NCBI GenBank assembly: GCA_932521025.1
Contig: OW051473.1
Span: forward strand, 5,208,001-5,272,000
Length of the DNA stretch: 64,000 bases
Reading direction: 5' to 3'
DNA from: Oscheius onirici
Taxonomy: Eukaryota; Nematoda; Chromadorea; Rhabditida; Rhabditidae
Position 1 is the stretch's first letter. Each line of letters opens with the position of its first letter. Of the stretch, positions 11,976 through 24,000 are shown in pieces. The translations under genes and the position numbers were made by a program. The notes beneath the pieces were generated by a model. It was not told the origin of the DNA, searched no databases, and saw nothing but the letters and a program-made list of their open reading frames with translations.

Positions 11976-13956
11976 CCTTTCTATCCCTTTTGAGTGAGAT
12001 TTCAAGTAACTGCCGGTAGTCCGAACGGTGAGGGTAAACATTCAGCTGTTGTTTGGAATCACCCGCAGATCTCGTGAGATACAAAACAACCCGGATTACC
12101 AGGTGCAAAAAGTCGAGAACAGCTTCTTATCCTCTGAGTTTCGGTCGAACCCATCCACCCACCAATTTCTGGTTGTCCTCGTAGCTGTCCTGTTCTTTTA
12201 GAAAGCAGCTTACCACAGCTGCCCTGTGGTTCTTCGAGAGTCCCTTTGTTCATTTCGTGTTCCATTGCAAGGGCTCTTTCTATATTTTTATAGCTGTATA
12301 TTTCCTATTTCTGAACTATTTGTATTTCAAACGAAAGCGGTAAAATATCTGCAAACAGTAGATTGCGCAGGAGAAAATTTTACGGAGATAAAAAAGAAGA
12401 GCCAACTACAATCTTGGATCACATTTGTCTGATTCACGAGGTGTTCCACCCACATAGATCGATGTGTTTTGTTGTGAAATCCCCTCCGAGTCGCCGCCCA
12501 GATGCTGCGAGCCGAGGGTCGACTGTGTAAAGTGAGGTGGGAGGGATGGACCCTGTTGTGATACGCCAGCCGTGCCAGCCAGCCGTGCCTCTGACCCACT
12601 TTCGTTCCTTTCCAGTCATCAATATTTCTAAAATTATCCAACTGTGAACTATTTCAAATTGAAGTTTCGGTAGTTAGTCTTTCATTTTTTATGTTATTCT
12701 GAGAAAAACACTTGAGGATTGACATTCGCTGAGTGTGTCCCATCCCTCCAATATCGATGAGTGACCATCGACCGGCGGCCTTATTAGGCACAATGATCTC
12801 TGCGACAGTCTGTTTGCATCTACTCCCCATGTATCCGCGCCCTAGCTTTGCCTTTTTATTTTTTGAAACTGGCGCCATTGCTTGGCAGCGAATCAGCATC
12901 CTTAGTCACGCCCACAAAAAGCATCCGGGCATGGCGTTCTACATTTTTATAAGGTGACAGCATATCCTCCGTTTCACTTTTCAACGTGGTCTCTTATCTA
13001 TGGCTTGTATAACAGCTGTTGTTTATGGCTATTATCAGGTTTTAAACTTATAGAGTCTTGCTCTAATACCCTTTCGACAAGAATTATATTTTTTGCTTGG
13101 CTACAAAAACCGACCTTGATGTTTTTTCTTGACCTAGATATAATTTTTTCAAAACAACAACTGTATCTAGCTTCGTTTTTTTTACAATTATACGCTAAAT
13201 TCTGTTAGTTCACAGTTTAGATCATCTACAAACGATCTCTTTCTCAACGAAATGTATTGTGAAACCACTCACTAGCTGTGCTGGTTAGCGTAAAGCGGGA
13301 AACGGCTCTCATTTCATCATACGATGTGACCAGTCATCGGCCACGCCGTTACCGAAATATTCACTTGCTGTGTATTCTTAGAAATAGAGGCTTCGCTGTG
13401 TGCGGAGGCGGTTTGGTCCGGATACGCATTGATTGCTCTCCTCAACATCTGTCTCTCCAGAGCGGTCTGTCTAGATTACGCACTAAACAAACCCCCGGAC
13501 GATAGTCAGTTTTAAGAAATTCATCCCCTTTCACCTATACCTGTCCAGTTTTTTGTCATTTGGCCGACGAGATACTTATTTCGAACAGCTACCACTACGA
13601 TCAATGCTCTGAGCGTCGGTTAAGTGGAGATTACAAAAGTGTTTGTTCTGAGAGTGTGCACCTGCGTCGTCGCCAAAATGGTCTTGTTTGTCCTCATTCG
13701 CCCCTCAGTGTTTCTTCACTTCTCTCAAGGACTGTTTTTCTCAATTATACTGCCGCCGTTTCCCAGTCTCAACTCTCAAAGGCCTGTTCATGTGTCATAT
13801 GCGCCGGATGAGTCAAACCCAAGATTGATTGAACGGCTCGACCGTACCCTATTTGTCATCTTCTCGCTTATTCTTTCTTTCTTATCGTTAAGCCTAATTG
13901 TATTCTCTTCAGGTTTTCAAATTTGAACCAACAGCTTCCGACACTCTCCAAATAAA
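11976..13956. other. upstream region and 5' UTR of unc-60
   Basis: About 2 kb without a recognisable gene. It contains a short imperfect repeat of CAGCCGTGCCAG around 12563-12590 and pyrimidine-rich tracts. Near the end an AACCAACAG acceptor lies 16 bases before the unc-60 ATG, a plausible trans-splice or UTR-intron site. Confidence 0.4.
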
Positions 13957-15748
13957 ATGGTACGTCATTTTGTTATTTTTAGTCAAAAACTAATCGCATT
14001 GTTTGACAATAACTGTAAGAACATCTTTTTCTGTCTTGCATGTGAGTGCAGTGTGTGTGTTTCAGTCTTCTTCTGGAGTCGCTGTCAACCCCGAGGTGCA
14101 GTCCACCTTTCAGAAACTCAGTGAGGGAAAGAAGGAGTACCGTTACATTATCTTCAAAATACAGGTAACTTGTGCTTATACAGTCGCTTCATTTGAAAGT
14201 TTAGGAGCGTGAGGTTGTTGTCGAGACGGCGGTTAGCCAGGACGAACTTGGTCTTACCGGAGATGACTATGATGATTCTTCGAAGGCTGCCTTCGAGAAG
14301 TTTGTAGCCGATATTAAGGTATCTCTAAATAGTTTTTAATAACAGAATTGTATTTTCAGTCTCGCACCGACGGCTTCACCGACTGCCGCTACGCCGTCTT
14401 CGATTTTAAATTCACTTGCTCTCGCGTCGGTGCCGGTACCTCCAAGATGGACAAGATTGTCTTCCTCCAAGTGTGAGTATAGAACTTTCATTTTATTTCA
14501 TTTGAGTATTTTTACCCGAATTCATAAACAACTTTAGCTGTCCTGATGGAGCATCCATCAAGAAGAAGATGGTGTACGCTTCTTCCGCTTCTGCCATCAA
14601 GACTTGTCTCGGAACCGGCAAGATCCTTCAGTTCCAGGTTCATTTGATCTTTTTGTTTACCTTAGATACCTTTAGGTTTCCGATGAGAGCGAAATGGCTC
14701 ACAGGGAGCTTCTGTCCAAACTCAGCGAGAAGTATGCCGACAACTAAACTGCCTTCAATCCTCACGGAGCTGCTTGCGTTTCAATTAACCAAATTCCGTG
14801 TTCTCTCTAACGAGGTTGCTTTGTGTCTCTCATGTTGTGTCCCTCTTATATATTTTCTTCTTTTTCCTACTCAAAATTTCCGTTTATCTAAGCAGACGAG
14901 TGTCGTCCTGGGTCTACATAGGTGCATTCTTTTGTGCAGTTTTTTCTTACTCTTGAGTGTCTCCTTAACCAAAGGATTGTTTCTCTGTCTCTTCAAATAA
15001 AACGTGTTGCATGAATTGATATGATTCAATCAACTAATCGACGTAGTTCAATGAACATATAGACACAAATGTTTGCACAAAGTGCATTTGCAGGCCTCCG
15101 GAGTTAAGATTGACGCTTCGTGCAAGAATGCCTACGATCTTCTTCACAATAAGCACCAGCATAGCTTCATCATCTTCAAGGTTTGCTATTTTTTTAGCTT
15201 TTCATAGTTCCGCCCTTTGTTATCGGGTTACACTGTTTAGATTCGTCATTTGTCCTACTTCTCGAGCAAAAGTGTAAAATCGCATAACAGTTTTTCAGAT
15301 TGACAAGGGGGACACCTGTATCGTGGTCGAAAAGGTCGGTGAGAAGAATGCTCCTTATTCCGAGTTTGTGGAAGAGATGAAGAAGTGCGTTGAGGGAGGA
15401 AAAGAATGCAGGTAAGTCCATAAAACTGTTGTTTGCAAGTTCTTTGCAGATATGCCGCTGTCGATGTCGAGGTTCAAGTTCAACGCCAGGGAACTGAAGG
15501 TGGAAGCAAGTTGAACAAGGTCGTCTTCGTTCAATTGTACGTTTTTTTTCAAAAATATTCATCCAGAAAGTTTTTTCAGCTGCCCTGACGATGCTCCTGT
15601 CCGCAGGCGTATGCTCTACGCCTCCTCCGTCCGTGCCCTGAAAGCCACTCTCGGCTTGGAATCCCTCATGCAGGTTCAGGCTTCTGAGCTGTCTGATCTG
15701 GATGAGAAGGTTATCAAGCACGAACTCATGAGTCACCAGAGGGCTTAA
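13957..15748 (+). CDS. unc-60: ADF/cofilin locus encoding UNC-60A- and UNC-60B-type isoforms
   Basis: Actin-depolymerising proteins. The first coding exon is only the ATG (13957-13959), followed by GTACGT. One body (A: 14066-14164, 14205-14318, 14360-14472, 14538-14637, 14676-14747) encodes SSGVAVNPEVQ ... KLSEKYADN. It has the ADF long-helix signature GTSKMDKIVFLQVCPD and the actin-binding MVYASS/ILQFQ region. The second body (B: 15094-15180, 15299-15411, 15450-15536, 15580-15748) encodes ASGVKIDASCKNAYDLL ... LMSHQRA, with LYASSVRALK. Both bodies begin in phase 0 after the ATG, so alternative splicing of exon 1 can yield either protein. This is the arrangement known for C. elegans unc-60, where A is non-muscle/general and B is muscle. 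Sequences are very close to those isoforms, so the assignment is firm. Confidence 0.95.
14997..15002 (+). terminator. internal polyadenylation signal ending the UNC-60A transcript
   Basis: AATAAA 249 bases after the UNC-60A stop and 92 bases before the first B-specific exon. Its use would separate A from B mRNAs. Confidence 0.6.
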
Positions 15749-16084
15749 AGTCCCAACTTTCCCCTTCCCCTTAGCACAACAAGTGCTTTTTAATCGTATA
15801 AAGTACATTATTGCATCTCCATGTTGTACTGTAATGATCCTTAAATGGTCCGACGACGGGCAGAATCACTAAACTAATTTCTTGTGTGTGCGTGCTCAAG
15901 TAAAGAATTCCATGAAGTAATTGTTCCGTATTAAGAGATCTTTTAATCGTTGACCGATTGTGTCAAAAGTTAGCCAAACAGTGCGAAGTGATAGCTAGAG
16001 CGCCGGCCATCCCAGTTAAAGAAATGGACACCGGTTTTCGGAGTCAACTGTAACAGTGCAAGAACTGTCATCGCAGTCTATGGC
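15749..16084. other. intergenic spacer unc-60 / astacin
   Basis: Contains the 3' UTR of UNC-60B and the short upstream region of the astacin gene. No further feature recognised. Confidence 0.4.
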
Positions 16085-18235
16085 ATGGACGCCAAGATAC
16101 TACTCGGCTTAGTCTTCCTATGTATTATTGCTATTTCTGAATGTAAACCAAAAGGACTTGTTGATTCTCTTATTGGTGGAAGAGACGACGAAGAGGGCAA
16201 ACGCGAGCGTGACAGAAGTCCTGATAGAGGCGGCAAAGGTCCTGAACATGGAGAAGAAGGAGGTAGAGGAGGACGGAGAAACAAGAAGAGAGGTGTGTTT
16301 GAATTCTTACAGTAAACAAAAAGTCTATTGTTCAGAAAAAAAGAAGGACCTTCTAGAGGATTTGTCGGTAATAACGTCCACTCTCGCCTCTAAATGTTTA
16401 TTCTAGGGACTTGCTGGTGGGGTTCTCTCACAGAAAAAATGGGCTAGACAAGCACGCAAATTCTGCAGAAGGTTCCCTGGACATCCGAAATGCCGGTCAG
16501 TTTCCTAGCCGTAACCCTGTGTAAGACGATAAATAACCCATTCTGCGACCTTTTAGCTGTAAGCAATTCACAACCAGATGTGAATTCCAGAGGCGGAAGT
16601 ACACCATCGGCTCTGGAAATTGGTTCTCTTCTAGAATCTGTAAAGGCTGCCCGAGGAAAGTTCCTTCCAAGAGTACGAAAGATCAGGATCAGAGACCCTC
16701 TAGAAGGTGTTTCAGCCGATCTCGTAGAACAGACGAAGAAACTTCGCAAACATTTCGGAGAAATTGATCCTGACAATGTGAAAAAGATGAAAGGAATCTG
16801 TAAAAGAAGGAAGTGCAAGGAGCAGGACGAGAGCACCAAAGCCAAAAAAGAGATTGTGCTCAACAAAATCTTCGAATTTGAGAACAATGTCACCGGAAAA
16901 GATACAACGGAGGAAATTCAGTTGAGAATGGATCGTACTCATCAGATTAAACAAGCTCTTCTAGAAAAAGCCAACATGACTGACGAGGTAGATCTTTTCA
17001 GCTTCTAGCAATCAAACTATTCAGGTAGTAGCAGCAGATGATGGTGTCTTCGACAAAGATCTTCTGCTTACTGAAGAACAACAGATCTATTTCTTGAATC
17101 GTTTAGATCAAGGTGGTGTTGGGACAGACGAGGCTCCACCACCGCCACTCGACGACTCTGATTCCGAATCTGACTCTGAATCAGATAGCGAAGGAAGTCC
17201 TTCACGAAGTAGAAGGTTTGATCCACTAATTACTGTGGCACTGGTTTAAGAGCTTCCATCTTCTTCGAAGAGCAGATTATTCAAAAGTGGGACATTTCGC
17301 AGCCTATCCCATATAAATTTGATGAATCTCTAGGTCAGGCTATTGTTTTTCTTTATGCCAACAATTTTAGAGGAACTTGACAAGAACGACGTTCGTGGAG
17401 CTATAGCTGAGATCCAGTCAAAGACATGCATTAGATTCGTATACAATCCTTATGCCCAAGGATACCATCTGAATTACATCAAAGTTGACAGTCCCACTTT
17501 GTATGATTTTCCAAAATCTTCTAAAACTCTTTTTCAGCTGTGGTCTTTCGTACGTAGGAAGAGCTAGTCCTGCCAATCCAATTTACCTCAGCTTCCAGTG
17601 CGGAAATGTATAAAAAGCGAACTATTAAAGAAAATTCAAATTTAGGGACGAGGAATCGCAGTACACGAAACAATGCATGCTTTGGGAGTAGCTCATCAAC
17701 ATTTGAGAATGGACCGTGACCAGTGGATTACGGTCGACTGGACCAACATCAATCCCCAGTTTTACGATACTTTTGCTGTTTCAGACTCAAAACTCTACAC
17801 AAGGTAATTGCTGTTTAAAATTAATACGTAGTTGTCGCTTAGTTACGGAGTAGCCTACGATTATTCCTCTATTATGCACTACAACGCATACACAGCTGCA
17901 GTAGACATCAGCAAGCCTACCATGATTCCCAAGGTAGTAGTTTTAGTAGTCGACAAAAATATTTCTTTTAGACGAACCCAGCACAAAACCTCCCTATTCT
18001 CGGTCAACGCTCGGCCATGAGCGCGAACGACGTTCTGATTTTGAAGAAAATGTACTGCCAACCAGGTTGCGACTTTCGATAACATCTGTTTTCAACGGAA
18101 CACTTTTCAGGTTGCAAAGATAACAACGTCTTTTGCGGCGCATGGGCCCTCAAAGGACTTTGTACTGCTCCTGCCAATGCCGGCTACCTTAACGCCAACT
18201 GTCAAAAGAGCTGCAATCTTTGTGCATCAGGATGA
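16085..18235 (+). CDS. astacin-family zinc metalloprotease with ShKT tail (NAS type)
   Basis: Secreted protease of the astacin (M12A) family. Signal peptide: MDAKILLGLVFLCIIAISEC. An unusually long, highly charged propeptide follows, with a basic part (KFCRRFPGHPKC), a helical part and an acidic SDSESDSESDSE run before basic RSRR. The catalytic domain starts near QKWDISQPIPYKFDE. It has the four expected cysteines (TCIRF, FCGLSYVGR, FQCGN, MYCQ), the zinc site HETMHALGVAHQHLRMDRD and the Met-turn SIMHY. The residue after the third zinc His is Gln, where Glu is usual. A single ShKT domain (CKDNN ... CQKSCNLC) ends the protein, with no EGF or CUB. The splice into the propeptide uses a GCTGTAAG acceptor that restores the long open frame. 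Substrates are unknown; family roles include moulting and cuticle processing. Confidence 0.88.
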
Positions 18236-18242
18236 ATTATTC

Positions 18243-18248
18243 AATAAA
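18243..18248 (+). terminator. polyadenylation signal of astacin gene
   Basis: AATAAA 7 bases after the stop codon, so the 3' UTR is very short. Confidence 0.65.
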
Positions 18249-18562
18249 TATCTTTGAATCTCTCAATTTTTTACTTCATGAAAACCACTTTAATACTTTT
18301 CGAATATCATGTTATGTACATAATTTCAAAGAAAACAGTCACAAATTGTCCCGAAAACTGTTTTATTTGCTCAAATAGTTCACCCTTATCTACCCAGCAG
18401 CCACGATAAACGCGCCCCACTGTTAACCTAAACGGCTACACTGTGCTTAATCCATCCATCGGGCTTTTTTCTCGATATAATTCGAGGCTTCAAAGTCTAT
18501 ATTTTAGCTTGAAGTATCTATTAAAGCAATTTGCTACGTTTTCAAGGTTTCTACCTCAGCAA
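18249..18562. other. intergenic spacer astacin / acyltransferase
   Basis: Includes the short 5' region of the first acyltransferase gene. An open frame at 18443 runs in from upstream but differs from the family start. Nothing else seen. Confidence 0.35.
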
Positions 18563-20022
18563 ATGTTGGGTAAGGCAAACGGAGTCGTCTTTGCCATACT
18601 CATCTTCATATCTTCTCTTCTTGGTTCCGTATTCTTGCTTTTCCCATACGTTCCTCTAGCTAAATTCTTCCCTAAACAATGGAGATTTGTGGCAGATCGA
18701 TTCGTTGGCCTGTGGTTGACCTTCCCAGCCGTAAGTATATATTGGCATTGATTTTTACTTTGTTCTCACCTTTCGACCCTGAACCTTTAGGCACTTCTTG
18801 AGAAGCAGTTTGGCTGCCGCTTTCGCGTGACTGGAGACCTTATCAAGAAGGACAAAGCAGCTCTCATCATCATGAACCACCGAACCAGGTACAGCGCTCT
18901 CTTTTTCGTCTATATTTGCTGAAATCTAGGCTTGACTGGCTGTTTCTATGGAACGCTTTGTACAAAATGGATCCATGGTTGCTTACAACGGAAAAAATTT
19001 CTCTGAAAGTAAGAACTGAGGTACTAACTTTTTTAAAAATACTTCAGGCAGACTTGAAAAAGATTCCCGGAGCAGGGTGGGCTATGAGCTGCGCTTCGTT
19101 CCTCTTTCTAAATAGAAAACTTGAATCGGACAACGGCGTCATACAAAAAATTATCGAGTATTACGCAGGCTCCGGGTACCGGTATCAGGTTTGTTATAAC
19201 ATTTTCATTTTACTTTTTTTCCAAATTTAGATGCTATTCTTCCCGGAAGGAACCGATAGAGGGACGAGAGCCACAAATCTTAGCCACGAGTTTGCCGACA
19301 AGAACAGTCTCACCAGATACAACTACACGCTCCATCCGAGGACAACAGGGTTCAATCTTTTGCTTAATAAGATGGAAGAACGTAAGAAAAAATAAATTTT
19401 CCCACATCAGTTTTTAGTAAATTACATCGATTGTGTCTACGACATCACCCTCGCCTACGACAACGAGAAAGAAATTGTGCAGTCTGAATTGGATATGGTT
19501 CGAGAGGGAAAGCTGCCAAAGGTAGACGAAAATAGATTGTTTGAAACAGATATTCTTGTTTAGTTGATGCACTTCGATGTCAAAGAGTATCAAATGGCTG
19601 AACTACCGAAGGACGAAAAAGAGCGATCAGACTGGCTGAAGAAACTTTGGGAAAGGAAGGAAGAGCGTCTTCGCGAGTGAGTTCCCATAAACGTTGTTTT
19701 TATTTGTTTGTTCAGGTTCTATGAAGAGAAGAATGGTGAACTGACTCCCAGCGGAACCAAGAATATCTGGCCTGTAAGCACGATTACATTTTGTTTCACT
19801 TTTCTTTTACAGACGGAAACTCAGGGATTCGGCTACACTCTTGGATTTACGTTCTGGGTTATTGGCTCTCTGGTCTGGATGCAGTTGATTACTGCCTTCC
19901 TTCCTGTACAAATTTTTGTAGTCGTAGCTACAATATTCTTTGTTTACACCCTGAGATCTCATGGGGGAATCGAATTCTTAGTTATCAAATGGTTCAACGA
20001 ATACAAACAGAAGACTAACTAG
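18563..20022 (+). CDS. lysophospholipid acyltransferase, LCLAT1/AGPAT type (copy A)
   Basis: Membrane acyltransferase (PlsC superfamily) that acylates lysophospholipids; closest in pattern to lysocardiolipin acyltransferase and nematode acl-8/9/10. It has an N-terminal TM (VVFAILIFISSLLGSVFLLF), catalytic block I NHRTRLDW (HX4D), substrate block FLFLNR, block III FFPEGTD, then the family C-terminal region (YDITLAY ... EERLREFYEE). Two TM helices end the protein (GFTFWVIGSLVWMQLITAF, IFVVVATIFFVYTL). Introns are short and in phase. The nucleus-type small gene and a second copy follow on the same strand, which suggests local tandem duplication with an unrelated gene caught between. Confidence 0.9.
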
Positions 20023-20347
20023 ATTTTGTGCTTTGTTGTGATTAAGGATCTCATAGTAGTATACCTTTTAGAGATTTTTGTTCTTGTTTTGCTCAGTACA
20101 AAATCTTGTTCCCATTCTAGTCCCTATACAATACTTTGCCGGTTGTCATATATTTCTTATCATCAAAAGACTCCATTTTCTTTTTTCTTTGATCCGTTAC
20201 GTGGAATCCCATCCATGAAATTCCGTATTTTATCTTTGTGATCTTAACAGCGTCGGATGAGCGTTTCTATGGAAACTGCAATAGGGCAGAGCGCAATCAA
20301 TTTTTCATTAGCTTCGGTTACCTAGCCGCCACTTTAGCAATTTTCAG
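20023..20347. other. spacer between acyltransferase A and small nuclear-type protein
   Basis: About 325 bp of T-rich sequence without a canonical AATAAA. It ends in an ATTTTCAG acceptor directly at the next ATG. A polycistronic (operon) arrangement is possible but not shown. Confidence 0.35.
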
Positions 20348-20903
20348 ATGAGCAAAGCAAAGGAACTAGTCGATGACTCTCTTGTTGATGCCGCCGTGAG
20401 AGATGTGGTCAAGGATCTCGTGGAGGATGTCACGATGTTTCTAGAAATCAACGATGGTCAGAGCTTTTTCCATCTGACAAATTAGTGTTTTCAGATGTAG
20501 AACCACCAGAAACTAAAAGAAGAAGAACCGATAGCTCTCCTCCAAGAGGATGGGTTGAAAAGGCTCCTTTAGTTCCATTGCCGGATATTGAAGTGAAGCG
20601 AGCAGGAGCAAATGGGACTGGCAAACAAGACGCTCCTGGAGTTTTCTTCGACATGGACAGCATAAAGTACGTTCAAGCTGCTCCAATGGTTTTCATGGAC
20701 CACCAAGCAATACCAGTGGAGATTCTAGACAATGACAGTCCAGAAGCAAAGGTAGTTTCTCTCTTTTTTGATTTAAACAGTAAAACCCTTAGCTACTACA
20801 CGAGCAACTAACCCGCCATGTGGAGAAAGTTAAAGCTAAATTGGAAGAACATGAACTGCGGAGTGAAGAAGAAGAGACTGAAGCTGGTCCTTCTGTTATG
20901 TAA
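20348..20903 (+). CDS. small charged protein with basic NLS-like motif, unknown function
   Basis: Three exons (20348-20456, 20495-20751, 20793-20903) give 158 residues. I do not recognise the family. The N-terminus is a predicted helix (AKELVDDSLVDAAVRDVVKD). It is followed by a basic cluster ETKRRRTDSSPPR resembling a nuclear localisation signal. A conserved-looking middle has MVFMDHQAIPVEILDND, and a C-terminal helix (LLHEQLTRHVEKVKAKLEEHE) could form a coiled coil. The ATG follows ATTTTCAG without a spacer, strongly suggesting a trans-spliced mRNA. A nuclear adaptor role is an inference only. Confidence 0.75.
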
Positions 20904-21539
20904 TGTTAAAATCCACGGTTTTTCAAATAGAAATCGATGACATTTGCTTCGTTTTAGTCACAAATTTGAACAGAAAAGTACGTATTAGAACTTTTAATGT
21001 GTACATTCCATACGAGCTGTGCTCGGTGCACCCTGGTTACTTTTTTCTTGCTGGTGATTGAATCGTATTCTGATATCCAGTCATTGTTGCCGAAATATAT
21101 AGTGGATTTACCTGTTCTTTTACAACCGAAAGTTTGATTCTTTATAAATACTATTACAGCATGTCTCACGTTTCATGATTCATGTCGCTTTCTCATATGC
21201 CATTTCTGCTTCCCTGACACTGATTTACATTGTTATATTTTCTTTGATAGCAGTTTTCGACAGTTTATGCTTTCGATTCATCGGCGTTCCCCAGAGTAAA
21301 ACCCAGTTCCGCGGTAATTACATTTGGCTCATCCGACCATCACACTTTACCCATCCACTCTTGTCTGGCACCCATTGATTTTTGTCCAGTAAGTCAAGGT
21401 CGGATCGCCGCTTTTCTGTGAAATGATTAATTGCTGCTTGATCTCTATGAATGAAAAACGCTGAAAGTTGGAAGTTTATCTCTCACGGGTGAGAAAGCGT
21501 AATTCTTGTTGCCTACAAACTCGAAATATTTTCAGAGAA
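20904..21539. other. intergenic region before acyltransferase B
   Basis: About 640 bp with no supported gene. It ends with an ATTTTCAG acceptor four bases before the next ATG, again a likely trans-splice site. Confidence 0.35.
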
Positions 21540-23816
21540 ATGGGAACAAACCTCGAGCCTCCAATTCTTGGAGCAGGTCAGCCGATTTGTACTCGACTCC
21601 GAGGATGGTGCTTCTCTCTTCTAATGCTTCTCTCTGCTCTCTTTGGTATGTTTCTCAAAATTCTTTTTACATTTGATATTTAGGATCCATTTACATGATA
21701 GCCCCTATTATTCCGCTAATTTTCTGGAATCCCAAGCTTTGGAGAAAGCTTATGGACAGACTTGTTGGACTCTGGGTGATCATGCCTGGAGCTCTGATGG
21801 AGTACCTGTTTGGCACAAAAGTCAGCATTAAAGGAGATCTCATTGAACATGACGAGCCAGCTTTGATCATCATGAATCATCGCACAAGGTACGCTCTTTC
21901 GCATATTTTAAACCGTAGACAGTCTTTTATAAACAGCGTTCAAACAAAAAGCTTGCAGAACGTTTTCAAATTTCTTAAAAAATCGTAATGTGGTCACGAT
22001 TTGGTAAATCGCTGTAAAAAAAACTGCTGCTACAATTTGCAAATATGATGTGTGTGGAAACGAAAACGACCAAACTTGTATTGTTAGGAATTCAAAGGTT
22101 TACAGGTTAGATTGGCTGTTCTTCTGGAACGCTCTCTATCGAATGAACCCTTGGCTCTGTACTTCCGAAAAGATTTCAATGAAAGGCGCTCTGAAATATG
22201 TTCCTGGAGCTGGTAACACGGTTGTCATAGCTTTTGTGAAGAAGTTTCAGGCTGGGCAATGGGAGCTAATTCGTACATATTTTTGGATCGTTCTTTCGAA
22301 AAGGACAAGACCAAGCTGGAATCCATGATCCAGTACTACGCTTCAATCGGTTTTAACTATCAGGTTAGTTCAGTTCTGTGATATATTTTCATTTTTTCAG
22401 CTTCTACTCTTCCCCGAAGGAACTGACAAATGTCCATTAGCCACTGAGAGAAGCCGAGTGTATGCTGAAAAGAACAATCTTGTTCACTACGACTATGTTC
22501 TTCAACCTAGAACCACTGGATTTGTGCATCTTGTGCAAACGATGAGACGTAGTGAGTTCTTTTTGCGGCTGAAAAACATGGTGTAAGATACATTCTGGAT
22601 GGTCTTGATTGATAGGCTTTTGCCTTCCCGCTTTACAATACTCTCGCTGTACGGAATCCTTTGATCCAGAAAAAGGGAGGACAATGTCAGATCAGTACAT
22701 CAACCCCAGAAGCTCATATAACAATCAGTCATATCAATCGTACATTGCGCAATATGCCACTCATCAAGGCGGCCCTTACACCACTCATCAACTTATCAAT
22801 CACTGCTGCTCTCTAGAATACATGCACTGTAACAATAACAGATTACGCAATTGTAACCGTAGCCCAGCATGCTGAAAAACCATATTTCACAATGAAAATG
22901 CCTTCCGGGGTAGGTGGTAGACAACTGACAGCTCATCAACAACCCGTCGGCCTACTTGAAAGAAACGGGTATCCATTTCTTCCCGTTCCCTAGTGCCATT
23001 GTAACTTGAGGGTGGATTCTGCATAATAATGGATAACTGAACTATAGATCTTTTCAGCCAATTACATCAAGTACCTTTACGATGTCACTGTGGGCTACCC
23101 GGAAAACTTGGTACAGTCTGAAGTCGATATGGTTAGTCATGGTGTGTGTCCAACGAAGGTTCAATATGAGGTTAGTTTGCCCTATCGTATTTATAATTTT
23201 ATAAAAACAGGTAAAGAAAATTCCTATCGATTCTCTTCCGTCGGATGACGAAGACTTGGCTACATGGATCAAAAAACTCTGGGCTGAGAAGGAAGAAAAG
23301 CTTCGACGATACTATTCCAAGCCGATGGAACAGCGTTCTTGGAATACTTTCCCAGAAGAATACAAGGTAATTTCCTAATTTCCATAAGACCGGTAGGCTA
23401 GCAGCATCGTTTAAGTTGACGTGCGCGAATTGTCCGAGATTGACATGTAAATGAGCAAACTAGTTGGCGCAAAACTTGAACTTCTTCAATTCAAACAAAG
23501 TCTTTTCAGAAATCGGAACAGGCGCAGTATATGCAGATATTGTGCATCATTATGTGGGTTTTTACCACGGGATTTTGGCTGACGGCGTTCTTCGAGGTTG
23601 GTTAATCTGTCTCGTCTCTGTTCGGGCGAAAAACTTCAGGTCACTTTTATGATGGTCTTCGCCTTAATCGCCGTATGCATCTTTGTCTTGATTGAAAAGA
23701 CCTGTGGTGGAATCGAATGGCTAGCCATACGCGAGTTCAACCGCAGTCGCGCCGCCTCCTCCGACCCTGTGCCATTGGATCCGACCGGACGTCTGCCTCG
23801 TCCATCTGAGGATTAA
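21540..23816 (+). CDS. lysophospholipid acyltransferase, LCLAT1/AGPAT type (copy B)
   Basis: Paralog of the copy at 18563-20022 with the same domain order: N-terminal TM pair (LLMLLSALFG, MIAPIIPLIFW), NHRTRLDW spanning a splice junction, GAGWAMGANSYIFLDRSFEK, block III LFPEGTD, RPNYIKYLYDVTV and two C-terminal TMs (CIIMWVFTTGFWLTAFF, MMVFALIAVCIFVLI). The GAG|W splice removes the intron starting GTAACACGG. One intron (22546-23057) is unusually long for the locus at about 510 bp. The cytosolic C-terminus (RSRAASSDPVPLDPTGR) is longer and more polar than in copy A. Divergence outside the motifs suggests an old duplication. Confidence 0.9.
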
Positions 23817-23994
23817 CTTTTTATTACTTACACCATAACTTTCACTTTCCCATTCTCTACTTGGTCTTTATTCCTCTCTGCCTCTCAGTAGCATAGTCAC
23901 TCTTCCGGGTACTCCTTCCCTCTTATTCTCACTTTCCTATACTGAAATCTCTCCTGCCATAATATTTATCCGAGCAGCTTTGTCTGTAGGTTGT

Positions 23995-24000
23995 AATAAA
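23995..24000 (+). terminator. polyadenylation signal of acyltransferase B
   Basis: AATAAA 178 bases after the stop codon. Confidence 0.55.

Noticed and set aside
12563..12590. Short repeat of CAGCCGTGCC units as a possible satellite or binding array
   Set aside because: Only about two imperfect copies; too little to call.
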